From: Streptomyces sp. P3
GTDB lineage: Bacteria > Actinomycetota > Actinomycetes > Streptomycetales > Streptomycetaceae
Assembly: GCA_016893485.2 (NCBI GenBank)
Contig: JAFEKX020000001.1
Span: forward strand, 9,255,501-9,319,500
Reading direction: 5' to 3'
Length of the DNA: 64,000 bases
Under the pieces are notes generated by a model. That model saw nothing but the letters and a program-made list of their open reading frames with translations, made no database searches and was not told the DNA's origin. Below, piece by piece: positions 1 to 11,604 of this stretch. The position numbers and the translations under genes were made by a program. Each line of letters starts with the position of its first letter. Within the stretch, counting starts at the first letter, position 1.

Positions 1-160
1 CGAGCAAGGTCCCCGCCTGCACCAGGCTCAGCGACAGATCGTGCCGCAGGAACGGAACCGCGGGCGGCACCTTCCACACCTGCAGCCCGGCGGCGACCCC
101 GGCGGCCACGACGACGACCCAGGAGCGAGCGGTACCGGTGGAACGCGGGTTCGAGGTCAT
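1..160 (-). CDS. MFS transporter, N-terminal fragment (cut by window edge)
   Basis: Reading the minus strand from the ATG at 158-160 gives about 53 residues beginning MTSNPRSTGTARSWVVVV. They continue through a hydrophobic stretch (VVVVAAGVAAGLQVWKVPPA) into a loop and a second segment before the window ends. This is the usual start of a major facilitator transporter: a short basic N-terminus followed by the first membrane helix. The substrate cannot be told. It is divergent from the Lrp-family gene at 290, which may regulate it. The frame is clean as far as it can be seen. The family call rests only on the N-terminus, so it could be another multi-pass carrier. Confidence 0.55.
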   Translation of the reverse strand, partial: MTSNPRSTGTARSWVVVVAAGVAAGLQVWKVPPAVPFLRHDLSLSLVQAGTLL

Positions 161-289
161 GGCGGACGGTCCTTCATGAGGGCAGGGCGTGGAGCGGTCC
201 ACCACCTTGACCACAGGGAGAGGCATACGCGCAATAGAGGTCGTCGTCAGTGCGACAACTGCTCAACGATCTGGATATCTGATGGCAGA

Positions 290-778
290 ATGCGCACCAT
301 GCCGCCGATGGACTCCCTGGACGCCCGGATCGTCCTCGCCCTGGACGACGACCCCGACGCGACGATCCTCGCCCTCGCGCAGACCCTGGGCGTGGCCCGG
401 AACACCGTGCACGCGCGGCTGCGGAGAATGGCCGCCGACCGGGCGCTCAAGCCCGTGAGCCGACGTGTCGACCCCGCCGCCCTCGGCTACGGCCTGGTGG
501 CTTTCATGTCGCTCGCGGTCAGTCAGGCCGAACCCGAGAGCGTCCACGAGGGGCTGCTCGGCCTCCCCGAGGTCATCGAGGTGCACTACACGACCGGCGA
601 CGCCGACCTCCTCGCGCAGGTCGTCGCCAAGGACACCGCCGATCTGCACCGCGTCACCAAGGCGATCCTCGCCATCGACGGAGTCGACCGCACCAGCACC
701 GCCATCTCCCTGGCCGAGGTCATCCCGTACCGGCCGCGCGCCCTGCTGACCCGCCTGGCCGACGGCGGAACCGCCTAG
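290..778 (+). CDS. Lrp/AsnC-family transcriptional regulator
   Basis: A protein of about 162 residues. Residues 5-50 form the winged helix-turn-helix of the family (LDARIVLALDDDPDATILAL, then QTLGVARNTVHARLRRM). The C-terminal half (from about residue 70) is the RAM/AsnC effector-binding fold, with the pattern PEVIEVHYTTGDADLLAQVV. Family members bind DNA as dimers or octamers and sense amino acids or related metabolites. The open frame runs much further upstream, but homology starts at MRTMPPMD; ATGs at 290, 299 and 308 are all possible and I chose the first. The divergent MFS gene at 1-160 is the likely target, through the 129-base gap between them. Confidence 0.85.
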   Translation: MRTMPPMDSLDARIVLALDDDPDATILALAQTLGVARNTVHARLRRMAADRALKPVSRRVDPAALGYGLVAFMSLAVSQAEPESVHEGLLGLPEVIEVHYTTGDADLLAQVVAKDTADLHRVTKAILAIDGVDRTSTAISLAEVIPYRPRALLTRLADGGTA

Positions 779-824
779 GGGCGCAGCTCCAGCACCAGGG
801 ATACGCAGCGGCTCACGCGGAATG

Positions 825-1377
825 TCAAACCGTCCTGCCGCGCAGCGTCTCCTTCTTCGCCCGGTTTCCGCAGGTGCCCATGGAGCACCAACGGCGGTTC
901 CCGGGGCGGGAGATGTCCAGGAACAGGGCGCCGCAGGTCGGCCCCGCGCAGTTGCGGAGCCGGGCCAGCGACGGGGAGGTGACGAGGTCCAGGGCGTCGC
1001 GGGCGACGAGGGAGAGCGTGGCCCGGACGGGGTCGTCGGCGTGCTGTGCGAGGTGCCCTGCCGGGGTGAGGTGCGGCACGGGAACGGCGTGCGCGGCTGC
1101 CGAGTTGACCCGGTCGCGGGCGTGGGTGCCGGGCGTCCGGCCGGTCCGCGCGTCGGTGATCAGGGTGTGGACGGCCTCCCGCAGTTCACGCGCGTCCGCG
1201 GCATCGGGGTGCCCGGTGGCTTCGGCGCAGGGGGCCGCACTGCCGCACCCACGCCAACAGGGCCTCGGCGTCCGGGAGTTCCTCCACCACGTCGGGCGAA
1301 CCGCGGTGACGCAGGGTGCGGACGAAGTCCAGGCACAGGCGCCCTGCGCCCTGGCGGAAGCGGGGAGTTGCTGACAC
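825..1377 (-). CDS. CGNR zinc-finger (ABATE-type) putative regulator, frame-broken
   Basis: The C-terminus carries the zinc-finger pattern that names the family: CAGPTCGALFLDISRPGNRR, then WCSMGTCGNRAKK, with two Cys pairs and the CGNR motif. The N-terminal part (MSATPRFRQGAGRLCLDFV) lies in another frame. The two join near 1230-1234, where removing one base from a G5 run restores a continuous protein of about 183 residues. The start is GTG at 1377, chosen because a strong GGAGG site lies just upstream. CGNR proteins are presumed stress-related transcription regulators. This one is divergent from the MFS pump at 1478, and the gap holds two matching palindromes (see 1398-1466). Confidence 0.75.
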
Positions 1378-1397
1378 GCGCCCACCCTACCTCCGTG

Positions 1398-1466
1398 GAA
1401 CCGGTTTAAGTGGTGCCACGGAACAGGCTCGCCTGCTACCGTCGCCCGAACCAGTCAAACCGGTTC
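1398..1466. promoter_or_regulatory. Twin AACCGGTT palindromes between CGNR gene and MFS gene
   Basis: GAACCGGTTT at 1398-1407 and its exact reverse complement AAACCGGTTC at 1457-1466 lie in the 100-base divergent gap, one near each gene start. Each core AACCGGTT is itself a perfect palindrome. I infer a pair of operators, most simply for the CGNR protein. Confidence 0.45.
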
Positions 1467-1477
1467 TCGCGTGAGGT

Positions 1478-2682
1478 GTGTCCGTGCCCCGCTGGGTGAT
1501 CCTCGTCCTGTCCCTCGCCTGCGGTGTGGGCGTCTCGACCATCTACTTCCCGCAGGCGATCAGCTCCCTCGTCGCCGCCGACCTGGACGTCTCCACCGGC
1601 TCGGCGGCCCTCGTGGTGACCGCGGCCCAGTTCGGCTACGCGGCCGGCATCTTCCTGCTCGTGCCCCTCGGCGACCGGCTGCCGCACCGGCCCCTGATCG
1701 TCACCCTGCTCACGCTCACCGCCGCCGGGCTGCTCGCCGCGAGCGCCGCGCCCTCGCTCCCGGTGCTCGTCGTCGCCAGCGCGGTCACCGGCGTGACGAC
1801 CGTCGTGCCCCAGATCATCATCCCGATGGCCGCCGGACTCGTACCCGCCGAACGCCGCGGAGCCGTCACCGGCACCCTCCTCAGCGGCCTGATCGGCGGC
1901 ATCCTCCTGGCCCGCACCTTCAGTGGCACCCTCGGCGAACGGCTCGGCTGGCGGGCGCCCTACATCGTGGCCGCCGTGATCGTCCTGGCCCTGGCCGCGA
2001 TCCTCGCCCGGGTCGTCCGGACACCGAGCCGTCCACGCACCTCAGTTACCCCTCCCTGATAGCCGCGCCCCTGAACCTGCTGCGCACCGAACCCGACCTC
2101 CGCCGCTCCTGCCTCTACCAGGCCACCGTCTTCGCCGGCTTCAGCGCCGCCTGGACCACGCTCACCCTGCTCGTCACCGGACCGACGTACGGCATGGGCG
2201 CCCAGGCGGTGGGCGTCCTCGGACCGGTCGGCGCGGCCAGCATGTTCAGCACCCGCTCGCCGGCCGCCTCGCCGACCGCAGGGGGCCCCGACAGGGTCAG
2301 CCTCCTCGCCATGCTCGGCGCGATCGCCTCGGCAGCCGTGCTCGTACCGGCCTACGGCGGCGGCACCGCCGGCCTGCTCGCCCTGGCAGGGGGCATGCTG
2401 CTGCTCGACGTGGCCGTCCAGTCCGGCCAGGTCGCCAACCAGGCCCGCATCTTCGCGCTACGCCCCGAGGCCCGGGCCCGGATCAACACCGCGTACATGA
2501 CCTGCGCGTTCCTCGGCGGCAGCACGGGCTCCTGGCTCGGCGTGCGCGCCTACGACCGGTTCGGCTGGAGAGGTGTGACAGGCCTGGTCGCCGTGCTGGC
2601 CGCGGTGGCGCTGGGCCGCCACGTGCTTCACCTGCGCCAGGTGCAGCGAGGTGGCGCGGTGGCCGCTCCGCATGAGGCGTGA
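1478..2682 (+). CDS. MFS drug-efflux transporter (about 12 TM), frame-broken
   Basis: The N-terminal half (VILVLSLACGVGVSTIYFPQ, with LGDRLPHRP as the loop 2-3 motif) and the C-terminal half (LLRTEPDLRRSCLYQATVFA onwards) are both typical of actinobacterial MFS antibiotic exporters of about 400 residues. The frame changes near 2025. A compensating pair of errors lies at about 2256-2285: adding a C and removing a G turns RSPAASPTAGG into the expected LAGRLADRRG loop. The likely start is GTG 1478 (or GTG 1484). It is divergent from the CGNR gene and probably controlled by it through the 1398-1466 palindromes. The substrate is unknown. Confidence 0.8.
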
Positions 2683-2877
2683 GGCGGCGGGTCACGAACG
2701 GTCAGGATTCGAGAAGCGCGAGTTCACGCGCCCGCTCTAGCGTGAGGGACGCGTCCGGCACCGCGGCAGCGCGCGCCGGACCGGAAGCGGACGTACCGCT
2801 CGAAGCTTGGTTAGATCGAGCCAGGCGACGGCCGCCGAGTGATCTTCGGCGGCCCGGCACAACGGAGGGAAGGCACG

Positions 2878-5268
<2,391 letters not shown>

Positions 5269-5279
5269 GCACCGCGGCC

Positions 5280-5890
5280 TCAGCGAAGGGTGGCGACCGC
5301 CGTGTCGTAGAGGAAGCTCTCGGCGCGGTCCCACGACCAGTCCATCTCGACCACGAGCGTGCGCCACCCGGTGGGGCCGAACCAGTACCACAGGAGGTCA
5401 CCTGTGTCCTCCGCCGAGCGGGACGGCGGGGAGTCAGCGTGTGCAGCTGTCGGGCGGCGGCGCGCAGCGCGTCCCGGTACGCGGCCGTCGCCCGCTCCCA
5501 CAGCTCCTCGCCGTCCTCGTGCACCGGCAGCGCCTTGCGGATCGCCTCGTGTACCGCGAACTGCCCCTCGTTGCCCACCCGCGTCCCGTGGGCCAGCGCC
5601 TTGAGGACCGCCTCCGGGGTGCGCAGTTCGAGCAGGTCTCTCATCGCCTGTTCGTAGCCCGAGGCGAGCACGCCCTGGTCGACGATCAGGTTCAGGATGT
5701 CGGTCTTGCTGCCGACGCTGGCGAAGACGGTCTTCGAGGCGACCCCGGCCGCCGAGGCGATGTCCGCGACGGTGACCCGCCCGTACCCGCGCTCGGCGAA
5801 CAGCTCCGTGGCATGCCCGAGAATCAGCGCGCGCGTCCGGGCAGCGGCCTGCTCACGCAGCGGAGACACGTAACGGCGCTTGGTCGGCAT
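5280..5890 (-). CDS. TetR-family regulator, frame-broken near its C-terminus
   Basis: The N-terminal helix-turn-helix is plain at residues 15-60 (ILGHATELFAERGYGRVTVA, DIASAAGVASKTVFASVGSK). The C-terminal ligand domain continues into a second frame (EDTGDLLWYWFGPTGWRTLV, then RAESFLYDTAVATLR). One extra base in the G4 run at 5428-5431 joins them into about 203 residues. The start is ATG 5890. The gene sits tail to tail with the UvrA-like gene and is divergent from the SnoaL-like gene at 5994, so the latter, the UvrA-like gene or both may be its targets. Confidence 0.85.
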
Positions 5891-5993
5891 CCCGGCATTC
5901 TACGGCGATGAATTCAATAGGCGTGCTGTAACCTCAATTGCTGTCGGCCGGCAACACCCCTCATGATGCACCTCCCTCGAAAGGGATCACGCA
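5891..5993. promoter_or_regulatory. Divergent TetR/SnoaL promoter region with TGAATTCA palindrome
   Basis: A 103-base gap that is noticeably AT-richer than its surroundings. It contains the perfect 8-base palindrome TGAATTCA (5909-5916) and a CAATTG further on. These are candidate TetR operator elements, but no long inverted repeat is obvious and I could not place -10/-35 boxes with confidence. Confidence 0.3.
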
Positions 5994-6608
5994 ATGGGCA
6001 TGGACGCCACAGCACTGGCCCACGGGCTCTTCCGCATCCTCGAGACCGGCGACCCGGCACTGGCCGCGGAGGTGGTGCACGACGACTTCCACAACCGCGA
6101 GGCAGCCGTCTCCCCCTCGGCCTGCGCCCTCCCCGGCCCGGCGGGCGTGCTCGCCTCCAGCGCATGGATGCGCTCCGCCTTCACCGACCTCGCCTTCCCC
6201 GTCCAGGGCGTCGCCCACAACGACCACCAGGTCTGGCTGCGGCTGCGCATGCGAGGCCGTCACACCGGGCCCTTCGTCCGCTTCCGCGACGGTGCGCTCG
6301 ACCAGGCGATACCGCCCACCGGCCGCGACATCGACTTCGAGCAGATCCACGTCCTCGACCTCCGCGACGGCAAGGTGGTCGGGCACGAGGCGGTGCGTGA
6401 CGACGTGTCCATGCTGGGGCAGGTGGGCGTTTTCCCGCCCAGTCCGGCTGTCGGGCTGAGCATGCTCGTGTGGCGGGTCACGGGAAAGGCGGCGCGTGCC
6501 GCGGCGGACGTGGCGGCGAAGGCTGCCGAGGCGGCGGGAAGGCCGGTTGACGCGAGGGGGCGTCAACTGCCGGGCGGGCGACGGGTCGTACGGCCTTCTG
6601 GTCGCTGA
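5994..6608 (+). CDS. SnoaL-like / ester-cyclase family protein
   Basis: 204 residues, ATG 5994 with a GAAAGGGA site upstream. Residues 5-150 follow the SnoaL-like cystatin-type fold used by small polyketide cyclases and many uncharacterised proteins. Recognisable parts are HDDFHNREAAV near the start, the strand pattern VAHNDHQVWLRLRMRGRHTG, and the closing strand DIDFEQIHVLDLRDGKVVGH. The tail (about residues 160-204) is an Ala- and Arg-rich extension of low complexity. Function is not known. Members act as hydrolases, cyclases or small-ligand binders. Divergence from the TetR gene suggests induction by the TetR ligand. Confidence 0.7.
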   Translation: MGMDATALAHGLFRILETGDPALAAEVVHDDFHNREAAVSPSACALPGPAGVLASSAWMRSAFTDLAFPVQGVAHNDHQVWLRLRMRGRHTGPFVRFRDGALDQAIPPTGRDIDFEQIHVLDLRDGKVVGHEAVRDDVSMLGQVGVFPPSPAVGLSMLVWRVTGKAARAAADVAAKAAEAAGRPVDARGRQLPGGRRVVRPSGR

Positions 6609-7237
6609 AGCTGTTCAGGGCCGGTGGGTTGGGCATCGGCCGGGTGGAAGTCGGCTCGATGCGGTATCTGGCGATTGTCCCGTGCATATTCAGCCACGCA
6701 CCGGTTGCGCTGGGCGCCGCGAAATCCTCATCCGCACCCGGCGACGTCCGGACGTCGGGTCGCGTCCACCGGGGTGGACGGTCGGTATCGGAGGTCTCAA
6801 CTCCCCATCGTGGTGGGCTTTGTGCGTACTGGTGGCGATGTATCGATTCGGCTAACACCTATCCAGTTTGTGCAGGATATGTGTGCGGCTCGTGATTGAA
6901 TCATGCACAACTCGGCCTGGTGGCCGGATCTCGACCGTTCGGTTCCCGTGTCCTGCGGTGTGTCAGCAGGATGTCCGCGCGCTCACGCAGGTCCGTTCAC
7001 CCGGCCGAGTCGGTACGAACGTGCGGCAGGGGCGGGGGCGGTCGATCCGCGCGCGCCCCTGCCGTAGCGCACCCTGTGTCCCCGCACCCTCCTGACCGGA
7101 GGCCCGAACACGGGCCCGTACCCCGCACGACCCGGCAGCGCCCGCGGTCGGCAGGGCGGGAGGGTGCGTCACGTCACCGTGCCGGCACACCGAGACCGCG
7201 GTGCCGCCCGCCGTCGCGCACGTGAAGGGAACACTCC
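6609..7237. other. 629-base stretch without a convincing gene
   Basis: Short overlapping open frames occur on both strands, but none shows the codon bias of its neighbours, a ribosome site or a recognisable protein pattern. The part near 6840-6910 is less GC-rich than the rest and may hold the promoter of the MHYT gene. I see no repeat, RNA gene or clear terminator here. Confidence 0.5.
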
Positions 7238-8094
7238 ATGACCGTCATCTCCGCCGAGACCGCCACCGTCTCCGACTTCTACTACGGCGCGGTGACGCCC
7301 GTCGCCGCCTATCTGATGGCGTGCCTGGGGCGGCCCTCGGCCTGCGCTGCACGACCCGTTCGCTGCGCCGTCCGCAGCACAGAGCGCGCTGGCTGGCCCT
7401 CGGCGCCGTGTCCATCGGCTGCGGGATATGGACCATGCACTTCATCGCGATGATCGGCTTCAGCGTCCAGGGCGCGCTGGTCGACTACGACGGGGCGAAG
7501 ACGCTGCTGAGCCTCGTCGTCGCGATCGCGGTGGTCGCCGTAGGAGTGTTCCTGGTCGGCTACCGGGGCGGCTCGCCGCTGAACCTGGGCGTGGCGGGCA
7601 CGGTCACCGGGCTCGGGGTCGCGGCCATGCACTACCTCGGGATGGCCGCCATCCACACGAACGGCACCCTCCACTACGACACCACGACCGTGGCGCTCTC
7701 CATCCTCATCGCCGTCGCCGCGGCCACCGCGGCCCTGTGGGCGGCGGTCTCCATCCACGCGCTGTGGGCGAGCCTCGGCGCGAGCCTGATCATGGGTGTC
7801 GCCGTGACCGGCATGCACTACACCGGCATGGCCGCGGTCTCCGTCCACCTCACCAACGTGGCCGGGTCCTCGCAGTCCTCGGCCGACCTGATCGCCTTCC
7901 TCCTGCTCATGCTCGCCGGTCCGCTCCTCGTGCTCCTCGTCGCCGCCGTCATCGTCATGTTCGACCCCGACATGATGCTCGGCGAGAAGGAGGGACAGGC
8001 CTCGGAGCCCGAGGCCGCCGCGCTGTTCGGCGGCGACTCGGTGTTCCCGGAGCGGCAGTCGGCCCAGCCCTCGCAGGGCAGCACCTCCTGGTGA
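7238..8094 (+). CDS. MHYT-domain integral membrane sensor protein, frame-broken once
   Basis: Three MHYT-type motifs lie in or next to membrane helices: WTMHFIAMIGF, AAMHYLGMAAI and TGMHYTGMAAV. The Met/His pairs are proposed to bind a metal such as copper and sense O2, CO or NO. About seven hydrophobic helices fill residues 10-245, followed by an acidic cytoplasmic tail. No GGDEF, EAL or kinase domain follows, so this is the stand-alone form common in actinobacteria. The start is ATG 7238 behind GAAGGGA. The frame break is at the G4 run 7327-7330; a fifth G gives the continuous reading MACLGAALGLR. A hairpin terminator follows directly. Confidence 0.82.
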
Positions 8095-8119
8095 CCTGAC
8101 GTCGGGAGACGCCGTCAGG
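8095..8119 (+). terminator. Hairpin terminator after the MHYT gene
   Basis: CCTGACG (8095-8101) pairs perfectly with CGTCAGG (8113-8119) around an 11-base loop, starting directly after the stop codon. No T-tract follows, as is usual in Streptomyces. Confidence 0.55.
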
Positions 8120-8246
8120 CCGCGAACTGCGGCACAGAACGCGCCTGTTGCCGCGCGGCCACCCCGACAAAGCGCCATGTGTCAAGCATTTCGGCCTCGT
8201 TCAGAATGAACAGCGGTCGCGCGCGCCCCGCCCTACGATCCCGCAC

Positions 8247-9184
8247 ATGCTGATGCGCCGCGCACTACGGATGATCATCGTGCTCGCTGTGGCCCTCGCC
8301 GGAGCGATCGGGGGTGGGGTGGGGACGGCACAGGCCGACGGGGGTCAGGACTCCACCGGTCGGGAGCTGCTGTTCTACAACCACTCCTACGGGGTCTTCG
8401 ACCGGGAGACCGCCGACGCCATCGAACACTCCGACTATCTGCGGGAGTTCGCCAACTTCCAGGTCCGCACCACGAGCGGCACCGGCGGCGAGACCTGGAC
8501 CGGCCGCTACCTGATGGGCCGTCAGACCTACCTGGAACTGCTCGGGATCGGTGACGTCCCCGGCCAGGACGGCACCCTCGGCTCCGCCGGACTCGGCCTC
8601 TCGGTCGAACGTGCGGGAGAGCTGGCGACCGTCAAGGACCGGCTGAAGGACGAGGGCGTCACCGAACCCATCGACTTCCTCCAGACCCGCGACTTCGGTG
8701 ACGGTGTGCCCGTGCCGTGGTTCGACGCCGTCCTCACCACCGGTGAGTACGACGCCTTCGGGGCGTGGGGATGGAGTACCGGCCGGAGTACTTCGCCGAC
8801 CCGCGCAGCAACACCGAGCCGCCGAGCTTCCCCGGTGACGTCAGCCGGGAGCGCTACCTCTCCGACGACTACCGCACCCACCTCATGCGTGACGTCACCT
8901 CCGTCCGCATCGCGGTCACCGCGGGCGACCTCGCCGACACCGTGCCGCTGCTGCGCGCCGGCGGCTTCACCGTCCGCACCGTGACGGGCGGCGGCGTAGT
9001 GGCGCAGGGCGGCGGGACCACGATCCGCCTTGACGTCACCACCCGTGAACAGGCCGGGTACCGGGAGGTCGACATGTCGCTGAACCACCCCGTGAAGGAC
9101 CGGCACGTCGAGCAGATCGGCAACTCGACCCTGACCGTCGGCCCCGGCAGCCACGCCGAGTGGACGTTCGCCGTCAACGGCTGA
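8247..9184 (+). CDS. Secreted DUF5829-type protein, frame-broken once
   Basis: The start is ATG 8247. A Sec signal peptide covers residues 1-31: MLMRR, a hydrophobic core, then an AQA-type cleavage site before DGGQ. The mature protein begins with the pattern LLFYNHSYGVFDRETADAIE and continues with TWTGRYLMGRQTYLELLG, which I recognise as the DUF5829 family of actinobacteria; its function is unknown. One more G in the run 8767-8770 joins the N-terminal part to EYRPEYFADPRSNTEPPSF and the C-terminal half, giving about 312 residues. It is followed by a strong two-sided terminator, so it is a single-gene unit. Confidence 0.7.
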
Positions 9185-9198
9185 CCCGTAAGTACCGA

Positions 9199-9233
9199 GT
9201 GCGTGCGTCCTCCGGCCGAGGGGGCGCACGCAC
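9199..9233. terminator. Bidirectional terminator between convergent genes
   Basis: GTGCGTGCG (9199-9207) pairs perfectly with CGCACGCAC (9225-9233) around a 17-base loop that can itself pair (CCTC with GAGG). It sits between the converging DUF5829 gene and DHA2 pump gene and can serve both. Confidence 0.7.
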
Positions 9234-9247
9234 CCGCATGTCTGCTT

Positions 9248-11015
9248 CTACGACGCCGAGTTGGGCCCCGCCTGCGAGGTCTCGTGCGTCCCCGCCGGGG
9301 CGGTCGGCCGGTCGGTGGGTGACGGTCCGGGGTCGAGTTCGGGCTTGTGGCCGCCGCGCAGCGCCGAGGCGACCGCGGAGATCAGGGCCATGCCGGCGGC
9401 GACGCCGAAGACGATGGTCAGGCCGTGGTGGAACGGTCCGAGACCAGCCTGGGGAAGAAGGTGTGCCCCGTCAGGACGGCCCGCTGGGCGGCGGAGACAT
9501 GCTCGAGGGTGCCGTTCGACGCGAGCAGGTGCTGGATGGGGTTGTTGCCGAGGAACGTGGCGAAGAGCGTGCTCACCGGCGGCAGGGACGCGGCCTGCTC
9601 GGCGGCACCGGTCGGCACACCGTGCGCCTGGAGCCCCTGGCTGAGCGTGTGGGGCAGCGAGGACGCGAGCCCGGACACCATCAGGGAGAAGAACACGCCG
9701 ATGGACAGCGCGGTGCCCGAGTTCTGGAACGTGGACCGCATGCCCGAGGCGACGCCCCGGTACTCGCTCGGCACACTGCCCATGATCGACGACGTGTTCG
9801 GCGCCGAGAACATGCCCTGACCCAGCCCGTTGAGCAGCAACAGCGCCGCGAACATGCCGTAGTCGAAGTCGATCGGCAGCGCGAGCAGCCCGAGGAAGGA
9901 CAGCGCCACCACGATCAGCCCGACCGTCGAGAACATCCGCGCGCCGAACCGGTCCGACAGATAGCCGGAGAGCGGCCCGGCGATCAGGAAGCCGAGCGTG
10001 AGGGGCAGCATGAAGATGCCGGCCCACAGCGGGGTGTCCTCGTAGTCGTAGCCGTGCAACGGCAGCCAGATGCCCTGCAGCCAGATGATCAGCATGAACT
10101 GGAGCCCGCCCCGCGCGATCGCCGTCAGCAGCGCGGCCAGGTTGCCCGCGGCGAAGGCGCGCACCTTGAACAGGGCCAGGTTGAACATCGGTTCGGCGAT
10201 GTGCGTCTCGATGTAGCAGAAGGCCAGCAGCAGTACCGCGCCGCCGATCAGCCCGCTGAGCACCCACGGGTTGCCCCACCCGGTGGCGCTGCCGCCGTAG
10301 GGCTGGATGCCGTAGGTGATGCCCGCGAGGAGGATGCCCGCGCCGGCCGCGAAGGTGAGGTTGCCGAGCCAGTCGATGCGGCCGGGGCGGCCCGCCGAGG
10401 TCTCGCGCAGGCTCAGATACGACCAGATCGTGCCGGTGATGCTGATCGGCACGCTCACCCAGAACACCGCGCGCCAGTCGACGACCGCGAGCAGACCACC
10501 GGCGAGCAGCCCGAGGAACTGCCCTGCCAGGGCGGTGATCTGGTTGACGCCGAGCGCCATTCCGCGCTGCCGGGCCGGGAACGCGTCGGTGAGGATCGCG
10601 GCCGAGTTGGCGGTGAGCATGGAACCGCCGAAGGCCTGCACGATGCGCCACAGGATCAGCCACATGGCCCCCGCTCCCGCGCGGAACGGGTCCAGGGACA
10701 GCGCGACGGACGCGCACGCGAAGATCAGGAAGCCGATGTTGTAGATCTTCACCCGGCCGAACATGTCCCCGAGCCTGCCGAGCACGACGACCAGGACCGC
10801 CGAGACCAGCAGGTAGCCCAGGATCATCCACAGCAGATAGCCGATGTTGCCCGGCGCGAGCGGATCGAGGCCGATGCCCCGGAAGATCGCCGGCAGCGAG
10901 ATGATCACGATCGACGCGTCCATCGTCGCGATCAGCACGCCGAGGGTGGTGTTCGACAGCGCGACCCACTTGTAGTTCGGCCCGGGGGCGTGTCCTTACG
11001 GCGCCCCGAGCGCAC
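9248..11015 (-). CDS. DHA2 (14-TM) MFS multidrug efflux pump, frame-broken
   Basis: About 580 residues with the DHA2 pattern: TM1 TMDASIVIISLPAIFRGI (the D-x-S-I-V motif), the loop GRLGDMFGRVKIYNIG (motif A), and an extended 14-helix hydrophobic profile to a hydrophilic tail. The tail (HKPELDPGPSPTDRPTAPAG) is in a second frame; a fifth base in the run at 9451-9454 joins it. The N-terminus also needs one base near 10979, which leads back to GTG 11015 (MRSGRRKDTPPGPNYKW). It follows the MarR gene on the same strand by about 70 bases, so the two are probably one transcript, with the pump induced when MarR lets go. Confidence 0.85.
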
Positions 11016-11083
11016 CGCCCTCAGCAGCGACGGCCGGCCGCCCCCGTTCCCCTGTCCGTCGCCGGGTATGTGTGCGCGCTCGT

Positions 11084-11532
11084 TCAGCCGGCCCTCAGTC
11101 GCTCCGCGAGTCGGTCGAGGAGGGGGAGGGCGGACGCGAGTGTCGCGCGCTCCTGTGCGGTGAACTCCCCGAGCACGGCCCCGAGCCGGTGCACCGACTC
11201 GGACCGCCGTTCGGCCAGCATGGCGTGACCCTCGTCCGTGATCGCCACGATGCTCCGCCGCCCGTCCGCGGCATCAGGGCTACGGCGGACCAGCCCGCGC
11301 TGTTCCAGCACCGCGAGCGTGCTCGCCATGGCCTGCGGGCGGACCCGCTCCGCCTCGGCGAGGGACGTCGGCGACTCGGAGCCGTCGCGGGCGAGCCGGG
11401 CCAGTACCGAGACCCCGGAGAGTGACACGTCCCCACGGCGTGCGCCTGACGCAGCCGCCGGGTCACCCGGCCCACCGCGAGCCGCAACTCGGACGCGAGG
11501 CGGTCGGTGTCGTTCGGGCTGTTCACCTTCAT
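11084..11532 (-). CDS. MarR-family regulator, frame-broken once
   Basis: Residues 1-34 (MKVNSPNDTDRLASELRLAV onwards) lie in one frame and the winged helix (SLSGVSVLARLARDGSESPT, then EAERVRPQAMASTLAVLEQR) in another. One more base in the run 11431-11434 gives AVGDVSLSG and a protein of about 149 residues. The wing DAADGRRSIVAITDEG is typical of the family. The start is ATG 11532, although the frame stays open to 11574. It is upstream of the DHA2 pump on the same strand and divergent from the sugar kinase. A perfect inverted repeat overlaps the start codon, which suggests autoregulation. Confidence 0.85.
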
Positions 11533-11543
11533 GGTTGCCAACC
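11533..11543. promoter_or_regulatory. Inverted repeat GGTTG-C-CAACC at the MarR start
   Basis: A perfect 5+1+5 palindrome directly upstream of the ATG on the MarR strand. It is short, so the operator role is only inferred from position. Confidence 0.3.
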
Positions 11544-11604
11544 GTAGATTTATCAGTCTGGACTGCTCAACCAATTGTTAGTAAATGGCATGAGGAGGTA
11601 GTGC

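Noticed and set aside
6478..6858. A 126-residue minus-strand frame in the 6.5-6.9 kb gap
   Set aside because: It has no ribosome site, a Pro/Arg-rich end overlapping the SnoaL-like gene and no family pattern.
9160..11163. A 667-residue plus-strand open frame over the DHA2 pump
   Set aside because: Shadow of the pump gene; the minus-strand product has clear membrane helices and MFS motifs, while this frame reads as Arg/Gln-rich low-complexity sequence.
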